This document shows, one piece after another, positions 43,587-54,536 of a stretch of DNA of 64,000 nt. The stretch comes from Humulus lupulus (lineage: Eukaryota; Streptophyta; Magnoliopsida; Rosales; Cannabaceae), in contig NC_084795.1 of NCBI RefSeq assembly GCF_963169125.1, positions 130,427,701 to 130,491,700 on the forward strand. The letters run 5' to 3'. How positions within the stretch are numbered: the first letter of the stretch is position 1; each line of letters opens with the position of its first letter. Made by a program: the position numbers and the translations under genes. The notes below the pieces were generated by a model. The model searched no databases, was not told the origin of the DNA, and saw only the letters and a list, made by a program, of their open reading frames with translations.

Positions 43587-44457
43587 TGTCGACTGCCTTT
43601 TTCGCAATCAACCTTAAGAAGATGGATTAAAGAAATGAGAAAATAGAACACAAGGATTTTTACGTGGTTCATGTTATAAATGAACCCTTGTCCACGAGTC
43701 TATGGTATTAAGAGGATTTGAAGCTTTTGAGGGCAAGTTTCAATGGAGTATTCTTAGACAGCGTTTAGATTGCTCTGAGTACAAGGTGTTTTCTCTCTAA
43801 AAAGTCAAACTTTTAACAATGAAACTCCCAGCCCTATTTATAGAGGTTGGGGTCATTAATACTAATCATAAGTAATTAATACACATTCTTCCCATTATTG
43901 GGGGATTAATACCAATTCAATGCATTGGGCTTCACTGAATAGAGACCACGACCCAAGCGAGATCTATGGGGCCCACTATAGAAAACCACCTACTTTATAG
44001 GGAACACGCCCCAGGTACTGTCAGGGCGTGCTGCAAGTACATCCATGTCAGACGACGTAGTGGGAGTGCAAATTGTCGAGTCGTACACTTGACAAAACCG
44101 TTGACATATCGCCCATAATGGTTTTCAGACGATCCTCTGACTCTGAAAACCCGCATTCGCTGAAACGTTGTGCTTTATCTTAGGTTTGAGAATCAAAACC
44201 TCGGACCTGTGAGATGGCTGAGAGACGAGAGCCCTCGCCTTAATTTTCCGAGTAGGAGAACCTCCATCTCCGAGGACAAACCTCGAAGAGTAGTCTATCA
44301 AGGCACCCACGACCCACTATTAGTGGCAATGTCTCACCTCAGAGGACCCTCGCTCCGACTAGAGTCCTCAGGAAGTAACATGTCTTGATGACGTTTATGA
44401 ACGTTTGAGCCAGCCACTGGGGGTCGCCATGTGTCGGAGGTGAAAATACGGACAACA
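43587..44457 (-). repeat. 5' LTR of Tat-2
   Basis: 871 bp, TGTCGACTGCC to TACGGACAACA, pairing with 31390-32259. The minus-strand TATA box lies near 43834 (CTATAAATAGGGC), as in the 3' copy. Confidence 0.9.
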
Positions 44458-45132
44458 CAGTGAGGTACCAAGTTTTAACTAATTTAATACTTAGTAGTTT
44501 ACATGCAATTTATTTCTCCAAAACAATTCATATAAACAAATAGAGCAATCCTAAATAGTCATGTTTCTAAAAGATGCATGATTAATGAAAACTGTGTGGG
44601 GTTCATGAATGGCATGTAATTGACTAATTCATGATCATATTATCAATCAAATATTAATTAACATTTATTTGAATATATACAATAAATAAACAAACAATAA
44701 ATGATGAATCGAGCACTATTGGGTATTTCTAAATTTACAACCGTTGAAAAAATAGAAATAAAATTAGAAAATAGCCTTAAGGTTGTTTTAAAGACTCCAA
44801 GAATGTTTGTCCTCTCTTTTAGGCTTTCTTGCTAATCTTTAGGAATTTTTCGGCCAACTAATTAATTAGAAACTAACTTTCCAATTAATTTATTTAAATA
44901 AAGCTACCGTTTAATTGAATAAACATTTTTGTCATCTTTTTATTTTTGTTGAATTTAAATAATTAAATAATCGAATTCATATAATTTTTTAAACTTAAGA
45001 TAAAATCTTAACTAACTAAAAGTTATTTTATTTTTCTAACAAAAAGAAAATAAGATAATTAATCTTTTAAATTCAAACATTTAAAAAATTAATTAAATAA
45101 AACATTAACTCCACAAATATAGGATCTAACTT

Positions 45133-45152
45133 GGGCACCAAGAATGGTGCCC
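45133..45152. other. perfect 8-bp hairpin
   Basis: GGGCACCA and TGGTGCCC flank a 4-base loop AGAA. It stands at the border of the GC-rich block inside the Copia-1 LTR. It could fold in the element RNA; its function is unknown. Confidence 0.6.
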
Positions 45153-45159
45153 TAGATCA

Positions 45160-45651
45160 CTAGGGTCGGCGGCTACAGCGTGAGCCAAGGGGCTCAGGAG
45201 CATGAGGCTGGGTGGCTAGCGCACGCAGGTTGGAGCGCACACAGGTGTGGTGCACAGGGGCTCGGACCAGAGGCTGGCGCACGCAGCAGGGAACTACAGG
45301 GCTCGCACATGCAAAAGGCAGGGGAGCCGCGGGGCTCGAATGCACAGAAGGTGGGGGAGCCGTAGGGCGCACGGGCACAGGAGGCAAGGGAGCGGTTGGG
45401 CTGGTGCACTTGGCTGGAGGCTCAGGCCATGTGCCTCCTTGGTGCATGGCGTGGGTCCTTTCTTTTCTATGTGTACAAAATTTTAAGATCTTAATTTCAA
45501 AAATAAAATTGACCAAATTCCTAACCCAATAGCACCATATAATTAACGATCCATCATTCAACCATACATTCAAAACATATAATATTATAACATAATTATT
45601 TCCTTGTCCTGGAAAATTAATTCCTTTGCAATTAAGTCCTTCCCTCTTCAA
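45160..45651 (-). other. proline/alanine-rich open frame in LTR
   Basis: A 163-codon minus-strand frame starts inside the Copia-1 LTR. Its first about 60 residues are ordinary AT-rich translation; the last about 95 are rich in P, A, S, C and R with loose repeats (SPTAPLPPVP, SPAAPLPFACASP). Six other frames are also long here because the block is GC-rich, and no family is recognised. I consider coding unlikely. Confidence 0.15.
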
Positions 45652-46690
45652 ATCTTTCTTTTGACATCCTTACCCTTGACTGTGTATGATAGAGATTATC
45701 TGGGGACCATGGACCTATAATACGAAGCTCTAATAAATCAGATTTTTAATTAAAATCTTTAATCTAATAATCTTCTTTATTAATTTCATGATTACTCCAC
45801 TATAAATATGGAATTGCACTCTAAGTATTTATAGAATTATATTTCCCAAGTTTTCTTCTGTAGTCCATTGATATAATCAATAAATGTAGTTTTGTCCTCC
45901 ATTTACTGGTTTGTTAATTATAGCTATTCAAGACTACCGTTATACCCTTCTAATCACCTCTTGATCCTTAAGTACCATTAATTCACTAGTGAATAATTAA
46001 TCTATAATCAAATTTTATATTTGAGCTCAATAAATATTTAGTTCCAGAATTGACCCTTAAGGGAACCAATATTCGATATGTTAGGAAAGTATGGATTCCA
46101 TTATTGTAGATCATGTTCCCAGCCATTCATGACATTTAATCTCCAAAAAAAAGTCATTATCCTCATTATACTAAGAAACCTTAGCAAGTGAATCAAAAGA
46201 TCCAATAAACACAAACAGGAGTTCATGAATACTCATGATTTAGACTGATCTACAAATGATCATCTATTATAATAAGAATTAAATCTTTATGTCAAACGAC
46301 AAGTATGTAAAGATAACTAATTCTCATCGGTCTTGTCATATGTAATCTCTATTATATAAAGCACATTTACTAAGATGTCTATCCACATCAGTAATTTGAA
46401 TCTAGATCATTTGGATCTCGTATGCTTGGTAAACTGCACTAGTAACCATTCCTTAAAGATTCCATACTTTAATATGTTACTGACTATTTTATTCATTATA
46501 TATTATCTTAATTTCCTAGTAATAATATAAGATCATATTCTCATGAATGAATAAAGAAATTTCTTGATATTATTATATAATTAATTCAAACAATAATTAT
46601 AACATTCAAATATAATAAAATTGTACTTTTATTTAAATCAATAAAATATTTTTACATGCTTTTAGGGCGTTAATCCTAACAAAGTCGCCC

Positions 46691-47402
46691 TTTACAAAGG
46701 AAATCTAGGTTGAGAGACTCCCTACCAACTTCAAGGAGCCTCACATGACCTTGTACGAGGGTACTATAGACCCTACGTACCACTTAGACGCCTTCAATGA
46801 CCTGATGAAACTAAGAGGGATCAACACTAGGGCAAGATGTCATTGTTTCATTGTAACGCTAAAAAGAGTTGTATACAAATGGTTTAAGAGGCTAAGGTCG
46901 GGAACCATCAAGTCATCGCACCAATTTTCTGACAAATTTCTCCAGCAACACCATGTCGTGCACGACTATGCCATGTCGGGTACCAGCCTCACTAACATAA
47001 GGCAAGGCGAAGGCGAAAGCCTAAAATGTTATATCCATAGGTTTAACATGTGACCAAGGTTGGAAGCCTGACTTGAGGGGAAATCAAGATGGAAATCACG
47101 GTCGGAGTCTGCTTAGAAAACATAATATGGGATAGGATGCTCAAGAGAGAGGTCGCAAACTTAGATGACTTCTTCGAAAAAGTGCGTGAGTATATTCGAG
47201 CTGAAGAATGGCAAGAGAATCTAAGGGCAGGAGGAAGCAAGCCTTCGCCAATGGCCTCTGCTCACGACAACTAGATTGTTGCCAAAAGGAAAATAGCCTA
47301 CAAAACACTGAAGAACGACCATCAGAGAAAGCACAAATGTGAAAATGAACCTAAGTATGTGTTGTATACTTCCTATATGGACATGGAGGATACAAGGGAA
47401 CA
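46691..47402 (+). pseudogene. gag core (Tat-3a)
   Basis: Plus strand: LPTNFKEPHMTLYEGTIDPT, YHLDAFNDLMKLRGINTRAR, CHCFIVTLKRVVYKWFKRLR, FSDKFLQQHHVVHDYAMSG and IRQGEGESLKCYIHRFNM are the ordered parts of a retrotransposon gag core (PF03732 type). A stop follows at about 47051; the rest (EITVGVCLENIIWDRMLKRE, FFEKVREYIRAEEWQEN) continues in another frame to the X3 insertion. It matches the gag of 3b and A. Not functional. Confidence 0.85.
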
Positions 47403-49362
47403 TGTAATGACTCGAATAGCTTAAAGATCTCGAACCATTAAAAACTACTAAGACATAACTACTATTTTTGAATACATGCATAAAATAATAGATTTTTTTT
47501 ATAAAAATCCAAAATATGGGATCCCATTGTTATTACATAAAATCATAAAGAAAACTTAAACCTTTATTATTAATCCTTCAAATTCTAAATGTGGAAATTC
47601 ATAATACATAATTTAAAAGACTCAAAACATAAATGTCATCCTCAATCTTTCCCATTAGTCCTTTCATTTAGTCCTCTCCCAATACACATGCCAAAGCTGC
47701 CATGAATCTATCCTGCCTTCCATGCTCATATACCTGCACAATCTAAATAAAAAGGAATGAGTCTAATGCCTAGCAAGGAAAAAAATACTAAAACATAACA
47801 TAAAATAGAAGACGTAAAAACATAAATCATAAAACGTATGATGTAAAAACATAAACCATTAAACATAAGACTACAAATTAATGGCCATTGACTCATTACT
47901 ATAATATGTGATAGAAACCATTTAGGTCCTCTTGCTACTATTTAGAGGTAGGTTTAGACACAATATAGTATATGATAAACCATCTAGGTCCTCTTGCTAT
48001 TATTTAGAGGTAGGTTTAAACATAACAATAGTCTACGATAGTGATAAACAAAATCTTGGGATTTGCTTATTTGTTATCTAAGCAACCATATTTCCTAAGC
48101 GACTACAACATAAAACAGACACACTCACACACACACACACACACACACATAGCATATAAACATAAACATAACCATAACACATAACACACACACACATAGC
48201 ATATAAACATAACCATAACACATAAAACCTAAACTGGGATATTGGAGACAAGAGTGGGATTGGAAACTCCTACAACCAAATAGTCAAAATCATAAGTTTC
48301 CTAAAGAATATAAGATGAAGAGAAGATCTAAACCATCAAGATCAGAAGTTACCCAAAACCTTTAGTTTCAAAGGAATCAAACACCTAACCAAAACCATTA
48401 TAACAAGTTAAGATTTGAAGAAAATGAAAAGAAATAGAGGAACTATAATGAACTACAGCCGAGAATAGAAATACCTTCGATAGATTAGAACTTCGATCTA
48501 CACCTCAATACCGAAATCGCACTCTAGCTTACTTCCCAAGTGTTTAGAAAAGCTTGGATTTGAAATCTTTTAACCCTAAAACCCTAGTGTTTATCTCTAG
48601 AACAAACTTAGCAGCTTGGAGACTCTGAAAAATGATAGAATGATGATGCAAATGGCTGAGTGAAGGGTCTTATTTATAGAGTTCAAGGAGTGAAACTAAC
48701 TCCTTTTAAAATGAATAAATAATTGAATTTTCTGCTCAATAGATGCCCAGAACTCAGTTAAAAACGCTCAAGAGCAAGTCCAAGTTGTTGAGGGCTGTTT
48801 CTAGCTCGGATTGCACGAATTTTCAAAAATGCATGAGGGAGCCGATATATCACCCCTATAGGCAATATATCGCCTGCCCCATAATCCTGAGCCTCCGTGG
48901 TTTCGTTCGTACAAATTCGACGTATTTTTTCGTATCAATCATAGGCGATATATCGGCCCCTATAGTTGTGATATATCGGCTTACGCTGATATATTAAACA
49001 CATTTTTGCACACTTTTAGCACACTTGAAGTTTGTATAAATAACTTTGACTGAGTAATACGAGATCCTAACAGCTAAGGGAAGGTTCTAGACTTCCTAGG
49101 TTTATCCTTTATTAATTTATTAATCTAAAATCCTTAAATCCTTAATAAACATACATGTGACAAGTGTCACATTCTTAATTATTCTATCTAAACCGTAGGT
49201 TATAATAAATAATATTTCTAAACTATAGGCTAAACTTATAAAATCCATAACTATCTCTATGAGTTTCCAACTGAAACCAGGCTTGAACCAATAACCACAA
49301 AAACTAATATACTACAACACAAGCTACTACTATCTAGCTAAGTAAAATTGTGAGACATTGCA
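47403..49362 (-). mobile_element. solo LTR X3
   Basis: It starts TGTAATGACTCG and ends GAGACATTGCA, with perfect GAACA duplications (47398-47402, 49363-49367); 1960 bp, the same length and layout as X2. The minus-strand TATA box is at about 48670 (CTATAAATAAG). It has four GATATATCG palindromes upstream, an (AC)n microsatellite at about 48120-48149 and a duplicated CCTCTTGCTA(C/T)TATTTAGAG (about 47930 and 47990). It interrupts Tat-3a gag. No coding sequence. Confidence 0.9.
48841..48982. promoter_or_regulatory. GATATATCGC palindrome cluster in X3
   Basis: Four sites: GCCGATATATCACCCC (48841), GGCAATATATCGCC (48861), AGGCGATATATCGGCCCC (48943) and GTGATATATCGGC (48968). They hold the same positions and spacing as in X2, 160-310 bp upstream of the minus-strand TATA box. 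Confidence 0.5.
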
Positions 49363-49367
49363 GAACA

Positions 49368-50330
49368 CATCTTCCTCACGCACAAAAATCAGGTCCTATT
49401 CAATAGAGCTTTGCCGATGAAGAAGGATTGATCCAAAAGGGACCTCGGAAAATATTGTTAGTACCACAAGGATATAGTCCACACCATGGCAGAGTTTACC
49501 CATTTTAAAGTAGAAATTGAGGAGCTCATACATAAGGGGCACCTGGGAAGGTATGTTAGAAAGGAGAACCCAAGACCAGATGAGAGTCCATCCTCGCCAA
49601 AAGCTTGGGAACGTGCCTCGGAGGTGTTAGGGGAAGTCAAAATAATATTCAGAGGCCCTGGGTTTAGGGGAGATTTGAGAAAAGGATGAGACCGATACGC
49701 CTGGGAGGCCAGGCGATGCCCACCTACTTTCAGAATGAGCTTAGTACAGCATCACCCAAAGAACTGTAAAGGAAAAATTGATTCAATAACTTTCACAAAG
49801 GAAGACGCCCGGGGTGTACACTTCCCCCACAACGATCCCCTTGTGTTAACTGTCCAGCTAGCCAATATGAGAATACACTGGGTTCTAGTGGACAATGGTA
49901 GTTCGGTAGATATCTTATATTGCCCAGCCTTAGATAAGATGGGCCTAGGCATCAGAAATCTAAAACCATGCAGCACCTCCCTATATGGGGTCACTGGGGA
50001 CTCGGTAAATTTGTTAGGAACAATCAAGGTAACCCTTACCATAGGATAACAACCTAGACAAACCACTATTATGTCAAACTTCATCGTAGTCAATTGTGCC
50101 TTGGCTTTCAATGTGGTACTAGGGAGACCCTCCTTGAGAGAATCGAAAGTAGTGACCTTCGAATATCACCTAGGGATTAAGTTCCTCACCCCGAGAGGAG
50201 TGGCATGCTTGAAAGGAGACCAAGGAGAATCTAGGGATTGTTACAACACCCCCCTCAAGATAGCTTCCAAACCACGGAATCCCATGGCAATGGTGATTCA
50301 TGGGGAACTAAACCCACAAGAATTAGACCC
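49368..50330 (+). pseudogene. gag C-terminus and protease (Tat-3a)
   Basis: Plus strand after X3. YCxYHKDIVHTMAEFTHFK, the degraded zinc-knuckle region of Tat gag, is followed by EIEELIHKGHLGRYVRKEN. From 49735: ITFTKEDARGVHFPHNDPLV, then the protease with IHWVLVDNGSSVDILYCPAL (DNGS active site) and LDKMGLG, a stop at 50047, IMSNFIVVNCALAFNVVLGR (the second block) and GVACLKGDQGESRDCYNTPL. Normal linker wording NPQELDPQVTEE follows at about 50320. After that the frame changes identity to gag N-terminus (3b). Confidence 0.85.
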
Positions 50331-51234
50331 ACAAGTCACTGAGGAGATCAGAACTCAAACCAATGAGAGACAGATAGATGGGCTACACCTAAAAAATCAG
50401 AAGTTAGAAGAAACGGTGCAGAAAATGCTAGAAGTACTAAACTACATGGCTCAAGAAAAGCCTGACATACCTTTTACCATGTACGCGGGGGAAGAACATG
50501 GAAGGAATGAAACAACTTCCCCTATTGGAAATAGAAGGACTCGACTTCCAAGGAGCAGTTCCCTAGGTACGAAGCTCATGGAGGTTCCTCGCCAAAGACG
50601 TGACTGAGAAATCAGGAGCAAACACATGGTGTGAACACCTCTGCTTCCAAGAAGATGTCAATGGACGAGAGAAACATGTCCCAACAAAGAGAAGATGGAG
50701 TGAAAGGAAAGAAGGTCCTCACAACTTCTTTCATGAAAAAGAGTAAAACACAAGCTATGCCCACCAACGACCTTCTGAACTCGATAAACAGGAGGAGGAA
50801 GGAGCTAGACAATACAATGAAGGATCTTAGAAGCAAGATAGCATCTGCACAAAAAGGGAAGCAGTTGTGCAATAAGTTTGATGAAGACTCTCCATTTTCA
50901 AGTGAGATTCAAGCAGAACCTCACCCATCTAACCTCGAATAAATACGCAGGATGCCTTATGAAGGGAAATTCATCCAGCAACATCGCACTTTCCATGACT
51001 ACAAGGCAACCACTGGGAGCAACGTCTATGTAAAGCAAGGTGAAAATGAAAGTCTAAGAAAGTACATTCAGCGCTTCAACGTAGAGGTAGCTAAGGTGGG
51101 AAAGTTGTCTAAGGACAAGTTAAAAATGGCCATCACCGCAGGGGTACATCCAAAGAGTGGAATGTGGGGGTGTATGATCAAGAGAGAAATAGAGGATTTA
51201 GACGACTTCTATGAAAGAGCTCTAAAATACATCC
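50331..51234 (+). pseudogene. gag N-terminus and core (Tat-3b)
   Basis: It joins the Tat-3a protease linker in frame. IDGLHLKNQKLEETVQKML is a coiled-coil start; a stop at 50605; then in another frame (50631-50942) NTSASKKMSMDERNM, LLNSINRRRKELDNTMKDLR and KFDEDSPFSSEIQAEP. A deletion removes the first half of the gag core (the reading goes from MPYEG straight to KFIQQHRTFHDYKATTGSN). The remainder KQGENESLRKYIQRFNVEVA, AITAGVHPKSGMWGCMIKRE and DDFYERALKYI ends at solo LTR C. Compare 46691-47402, which has the deleted part. Confidence 0.8.
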
Positions 51235-53004
51235 TGTTGGGAATAGTGCCCTTAAAGCAATTGTAGTTGACAAATGTTTTAAATGAAATAAATAATTGAA
51301 TTGAATTATTAATATATATATATATACTATGTCCAATATTATATGATAATATTAAGTGAATATCGGAAAATTCCAAAGTTTATCTATGTGGTCTTAATCT
51401 CTTATTGGTATGAGAGGATCGAGATTAAGATAATAAACTTAAAATAATTCGTAGTAAAATAAAGTTAAGGAATCTTTAGATTAATTACTGCTAGTACGAT
51501 CCACTAGTATTATGAATACATGTAACCTAGTTCCGGATTACTAGTGTACTAGGACACTTTAATGGAGGTACTTTGCATGTTGAGAGTATGTAGAACTGGA
51601 CCATATGTGATTTGTTAATACTTATTTAAACATTGTTTCATAGTATTAATCAAACACATCAAATGAAGATCATATACACGATAATCTTAATCCTGAGGTT
51701 CCTATGAACCCCTATATATGTCATCTGATCCTTTGATTAATGCGTTAAGGTTTTTCAGAATGATTAGGCTAAGAACAATTGTTTTAGGGACTCAATGATG
51801 TATATGGATGGGGATGTAGTTTAGCAGATATGGAATCTATACCTTCTTATAGATTGAATCATGGTTCCCTATTGGGTTGGATTTTGGAACTGAAAAGGTT
51901 ATGAGCGCTCACGTTGCAAACTTGTTGTGATACAACCTTCACTAGTAAAGTCAATGGTACACTAGGAACAAGATATCGCTAAAAGGGTAAAATAGTAATT
52001 TTATTTAAGTGGGAGAAAATAAAATTGGTAAGTCAAAAATAGTTTTTGATTTATTTAATTTTAAAAGATGATGATAATGATGATCATCAATTTGAATTTT
52101 GAATTATGAATTTAAAATTTAAATCTTGAAATATGGTTGTCGTCTTTTCCTTAAAAATATAAACATCTTATTTTGTGGGATATTTATTTTAATTGAATAA
52201 TTAAATAAAAGAAAAATGCAAAATTCCCGAAAAGGGAATAGTGGGCCACGCATGACATAGTCCAGAGACTGTGCCATGCGTGTGCCACATATACTAATAT
52301 TGTATTAATGTAGTATTTATTTTATTTATGTAATTATTTAATAACTTGAAAATGGTTTTTCAAATTTGGTAAGTTAAATATTTACGTAAATCAAATTCTA
52401 TCATCATTATGATATATTATAATATTACTATTATTATTAGGAATAATAAGGTAATAGGAATATCTCTATATATAAAGAGAAAGATGATAGAACAATACAA
52501 TACCATACACAATTCAGAATAGTTCTTAGAGTTTTTGTCATACAAAAGCTTTTTCTTTTTCTTCTTTATTCTACCCATTCTCATACCATAATCTAAGTTC
52601 TCATGTGTTGAAAAATACTTGTGATTCCTAAAATTTCAAACCCATGTTCTCTATGTGCCCACACACATCTTGAGGTGTAGAGAACACTCCGAAAGATCGT
52701 GGTATAAGTGCTCAAAGCTTTGGATAGGAAGATCGATAAATATATGAAAAGACTCAAGGACACTTGATAGGCTTCAAGAGGTAAAAATTCATGTTCTTGT
52801 ATGTTTACATATAACATATAAATATATTGTATATTTATATGTATGTTTCATGATTAATATATTGTATGTTAATGTTTGTGGATTGTTTTCTTGGTCATAT
52901 AAATTGTTTATATGAGTGATAAAATAATTTTGATTGTTATTGTTCCAATAAACAATGGGCCCACCACGCCAATTTCAGTGTGTGCTTTGAATGTTTTTCC
53001 AACA
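51235..53004 (+). mobile_element. solo LTR C, copia type
   Basis: TGTTGGGAATAGTGCCC to TTTTTCCAACA, 1770 bp, with CATCC (51230-51234) and CATCT (53005-53009) as target duplications with one change. TATA-like ATATCTCTATATATAAAG near 52460 and a leader with GTTCTTAGAGTTTTTG support plus orientation. It shares its start with the truncated LTR at 19944 and resembles the Copia-1 LTRs. No coding sequence; the minus-strand open frame at 52593-52817 is chance. Confidence 0.85.
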
Positions 53005-53009
53005 CATCT

Positions 53010-54536
53010 GAGTGGAAAATGATCATGACCACCTAAGGATAGGTAAACCGGAGCTTTGATTTATGCCACCCTCGAAAAACACCCGAAAACACTCTAGGAA
53101 ACTAAAGAGTGATACAACATTCTGCTATGAAGATTCACAAAGACCATAATGCTCATGATGATAGTGGTTGCAAGGGCGAAGAGACCTACAATGCAACCTA
53201 AGTAGTTCCCACAAACACACGTGCTTGGGAGGGAATACCTGGTAAGGTTTTACATTCAATAATATCAATCAAAGAGGTTACCCTATTTAACCTCTAAATT
53301 TATTAGTAAGTCCTCCCTCCTAAAGTAGTTATGAATTAAAGAGGTCACCTTGTTGCCCTCGTGATATATTAGATGCATTGTTGCCACACATACCTTTGTA
53401 CTCTACCCATCCTTAATGAATATGTCTCTTAATTGCGTATCATATTTCTCATTTATGCAAGCACGAATCTAACTCTTGTACACCCATTTCCAATTGAAAT
53501 TATCAAAGTGCATACAAGAGCAAAATGAAGATGAGATCAATCCTGCCAACCACTTGGGGGTAGGGTATATAGCAAAAAAGAAAAAATAAAACCTTGCAAG
53601 GCATCTCTTGAGTTCACGAGGATTAGCTATCCTGATGAATATCAAGGGAGCCAAAAGGTTCCCCAATGAAAACCTTGTGATAAAGGCTAATACCTCCATG
53701 AGGGGTAAGGCCTCAAGGAGGATGTCCACCGATAAGCCTAGAGCGACCACCAAGTTGTCTAGACAAAAAAAAATGAGTCCTAAAAGAGACACTTGTGCAA
53801 AAAAGTCAAAAGGGTTTACAAGGATAACCTCCTAATAAAGGCAAATATCTCCACGAGGTGTGAGGCCTCTAGGAGAATGTCCACCAATAAGCCTAGAGCG
53901 GCCACCAAGCCGTCTAGCCAAAAAGGGTCCTAAAATAGACCCTTGTAAAAATAGTTCTATGCATAATGACGAGAAGGACACTTCTCGCACAAAATAACAA
54001 GCGCACGCAAATAATCATAAAAGGATGGCAAAAACCCAAAGGGTTAACATGTCCTTACAAAAGAAAATATAGTCAAGGTGCACAAAAAAGACTATTGTCA
54101 TCATGTCAAAGAAGGCATAACGAATTCCTCATAAAAGAAGAGCTTAACAAAGTCTCATGCATACAATGTCAAAAGAGGAAGACAAAGGCTTAGAAGGTCA
54201 ATACATTTTCACAACCAATATACAAAAAAAAAAGGAGTGGCCAAAGCTCAAATGGCTAACACACACTTAATAAAGACAATCAGCCACACAAAAGTTGTCA
54301 CCAAAACAAGCAAAATAATGTAAGCTCCTTACAAAAGAAGAACTCATATAAAAGTGCTCACAAAAAAAGGGACTCGCAAAAAAAGAAAAGGACTTATAAA
54401 AGTTCCTCGCTAAACATAAAAGGCTTGGAGAAACCTCTCAGACCAAAAAAGAAATAGATGACAATACAGCCAAATCGAAAGACCAAATAAAAGCTTGAGG
54501 CATTGAAACATGCAAAAACAATCAGTCTGCTCTCGG
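53010..54536. other. Tat-3b non-coding spacer with duplication
   Basis: The first about 200 bp may be the gag C-terminus (unreadable). A block of about 155 bp is duplicated at about 53665-53950: each copy has ACCTCC(A/T)...GAGG(G/T)GT(A/G)AGGCCTC and CACC(G/A)ATAAGCCTAGAGCG followed by GCCACCAAG. From 54000 to 54470 the tract is A-rich with recurring CACAAAAAAG and CTCGCAAAAAAAG words. Such repeat spacers also precede the antisense gene in Tat-2 (36375-36830). No gene seen. Confidence 0.55.

Larger units (their letters stand above)
31390..44457 (-). mobile_element. Tat-2, near full-length Tat gypsy element
   Basis: Minus-strand order: 5' LTR (44457-43587), primer site, gag, protease, RT, RNase H, a second (archaeal-type) RNase H, integrase, a repeat-rich spacer, an antisense gene on the plus strand, polypurine tract, 3' LTR (32259-31390). 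Dual RNase H and an antisense gene before the 3' LTR are hallmarks of the plant Tat lineage. Total length is 13.07 kb. The LTRs differ at about 24 of the first 270 bases (hand count), so the insertion is old. All protein genes carry stops or shifts. Flanking 5-mers GTGTA (left) and CAGTG (right) do not match. Confidence 0.9.
26731..46681 (-). mobile_element. Copia-1, deleted Ty1/copia element split by Tat-2
   Basis: Reading leftwards: LTR (46681 into the 45-kb region), leader, Tat-2 insertion (44457-31390), rest of leader, gag (30596), RT, RNase H (to 27976), polypurine tract and 3' LTR (27960-26731). The two LTRs begin with the same TGTTAGGATTAA(C/T)GCCCTAAAAGC and stay similar for over 1 kb. 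The left LTR is shortened where it meets the hAT gene. The left flank is hAT and the right flank is Tat-3 gag, so one side has been lost by deletion. Treating both LTRs as one element is an inference. Confidence 0.6.
44458..46681 (-). repeat. Copia-1 5' LTR and leader
   Basis: The right limit is TGTTAGGATTAACGCCCTAA on the minus strand (46681). The segment 45560-46681 matches 26865-27960. Further left is a GC-rich transcribed part (45130-45460) and an AT-rich tract that should hold the LTR end and leader, but no clear CA end or primer site was found. If the length equals that of solo LTR C (1.77 kb), the LTR would end near 44910. ACAAA-type AT tracts to 44458 hold no gene. Confidence 0.55.
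46682..50330 (+). mobile_element. Tat-3a fragment, gag to protease
   Basis: Plus-strand Tat gag core, gag C-terminus and protease, with no LTR. It begins in mid-gag directly at the Copia-1 LTR (46681/46682), is split by solo LTR X3 (47403-49362) and ends in frame inside an open reading that turns into another gag N-terminus near 50330-50370. Confidence 0.75.

Noticed and set aside
45194..45651. Several proline- or glycine-rich frames on both strands
   Set aside because: All six frames are open in this GC-rich block; no domain and no codon preference.
49752..50111. 119-codon minus-strand frame
   Set aside because: Shadow of the Tat-3a protease with its DNGSSVDILY active site on the plus strand.
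52593..52817. 74-codon minus-strand frame in solo LTR C
   Set aside because: Low-complexity, no homology seen, inside a solo LTR.
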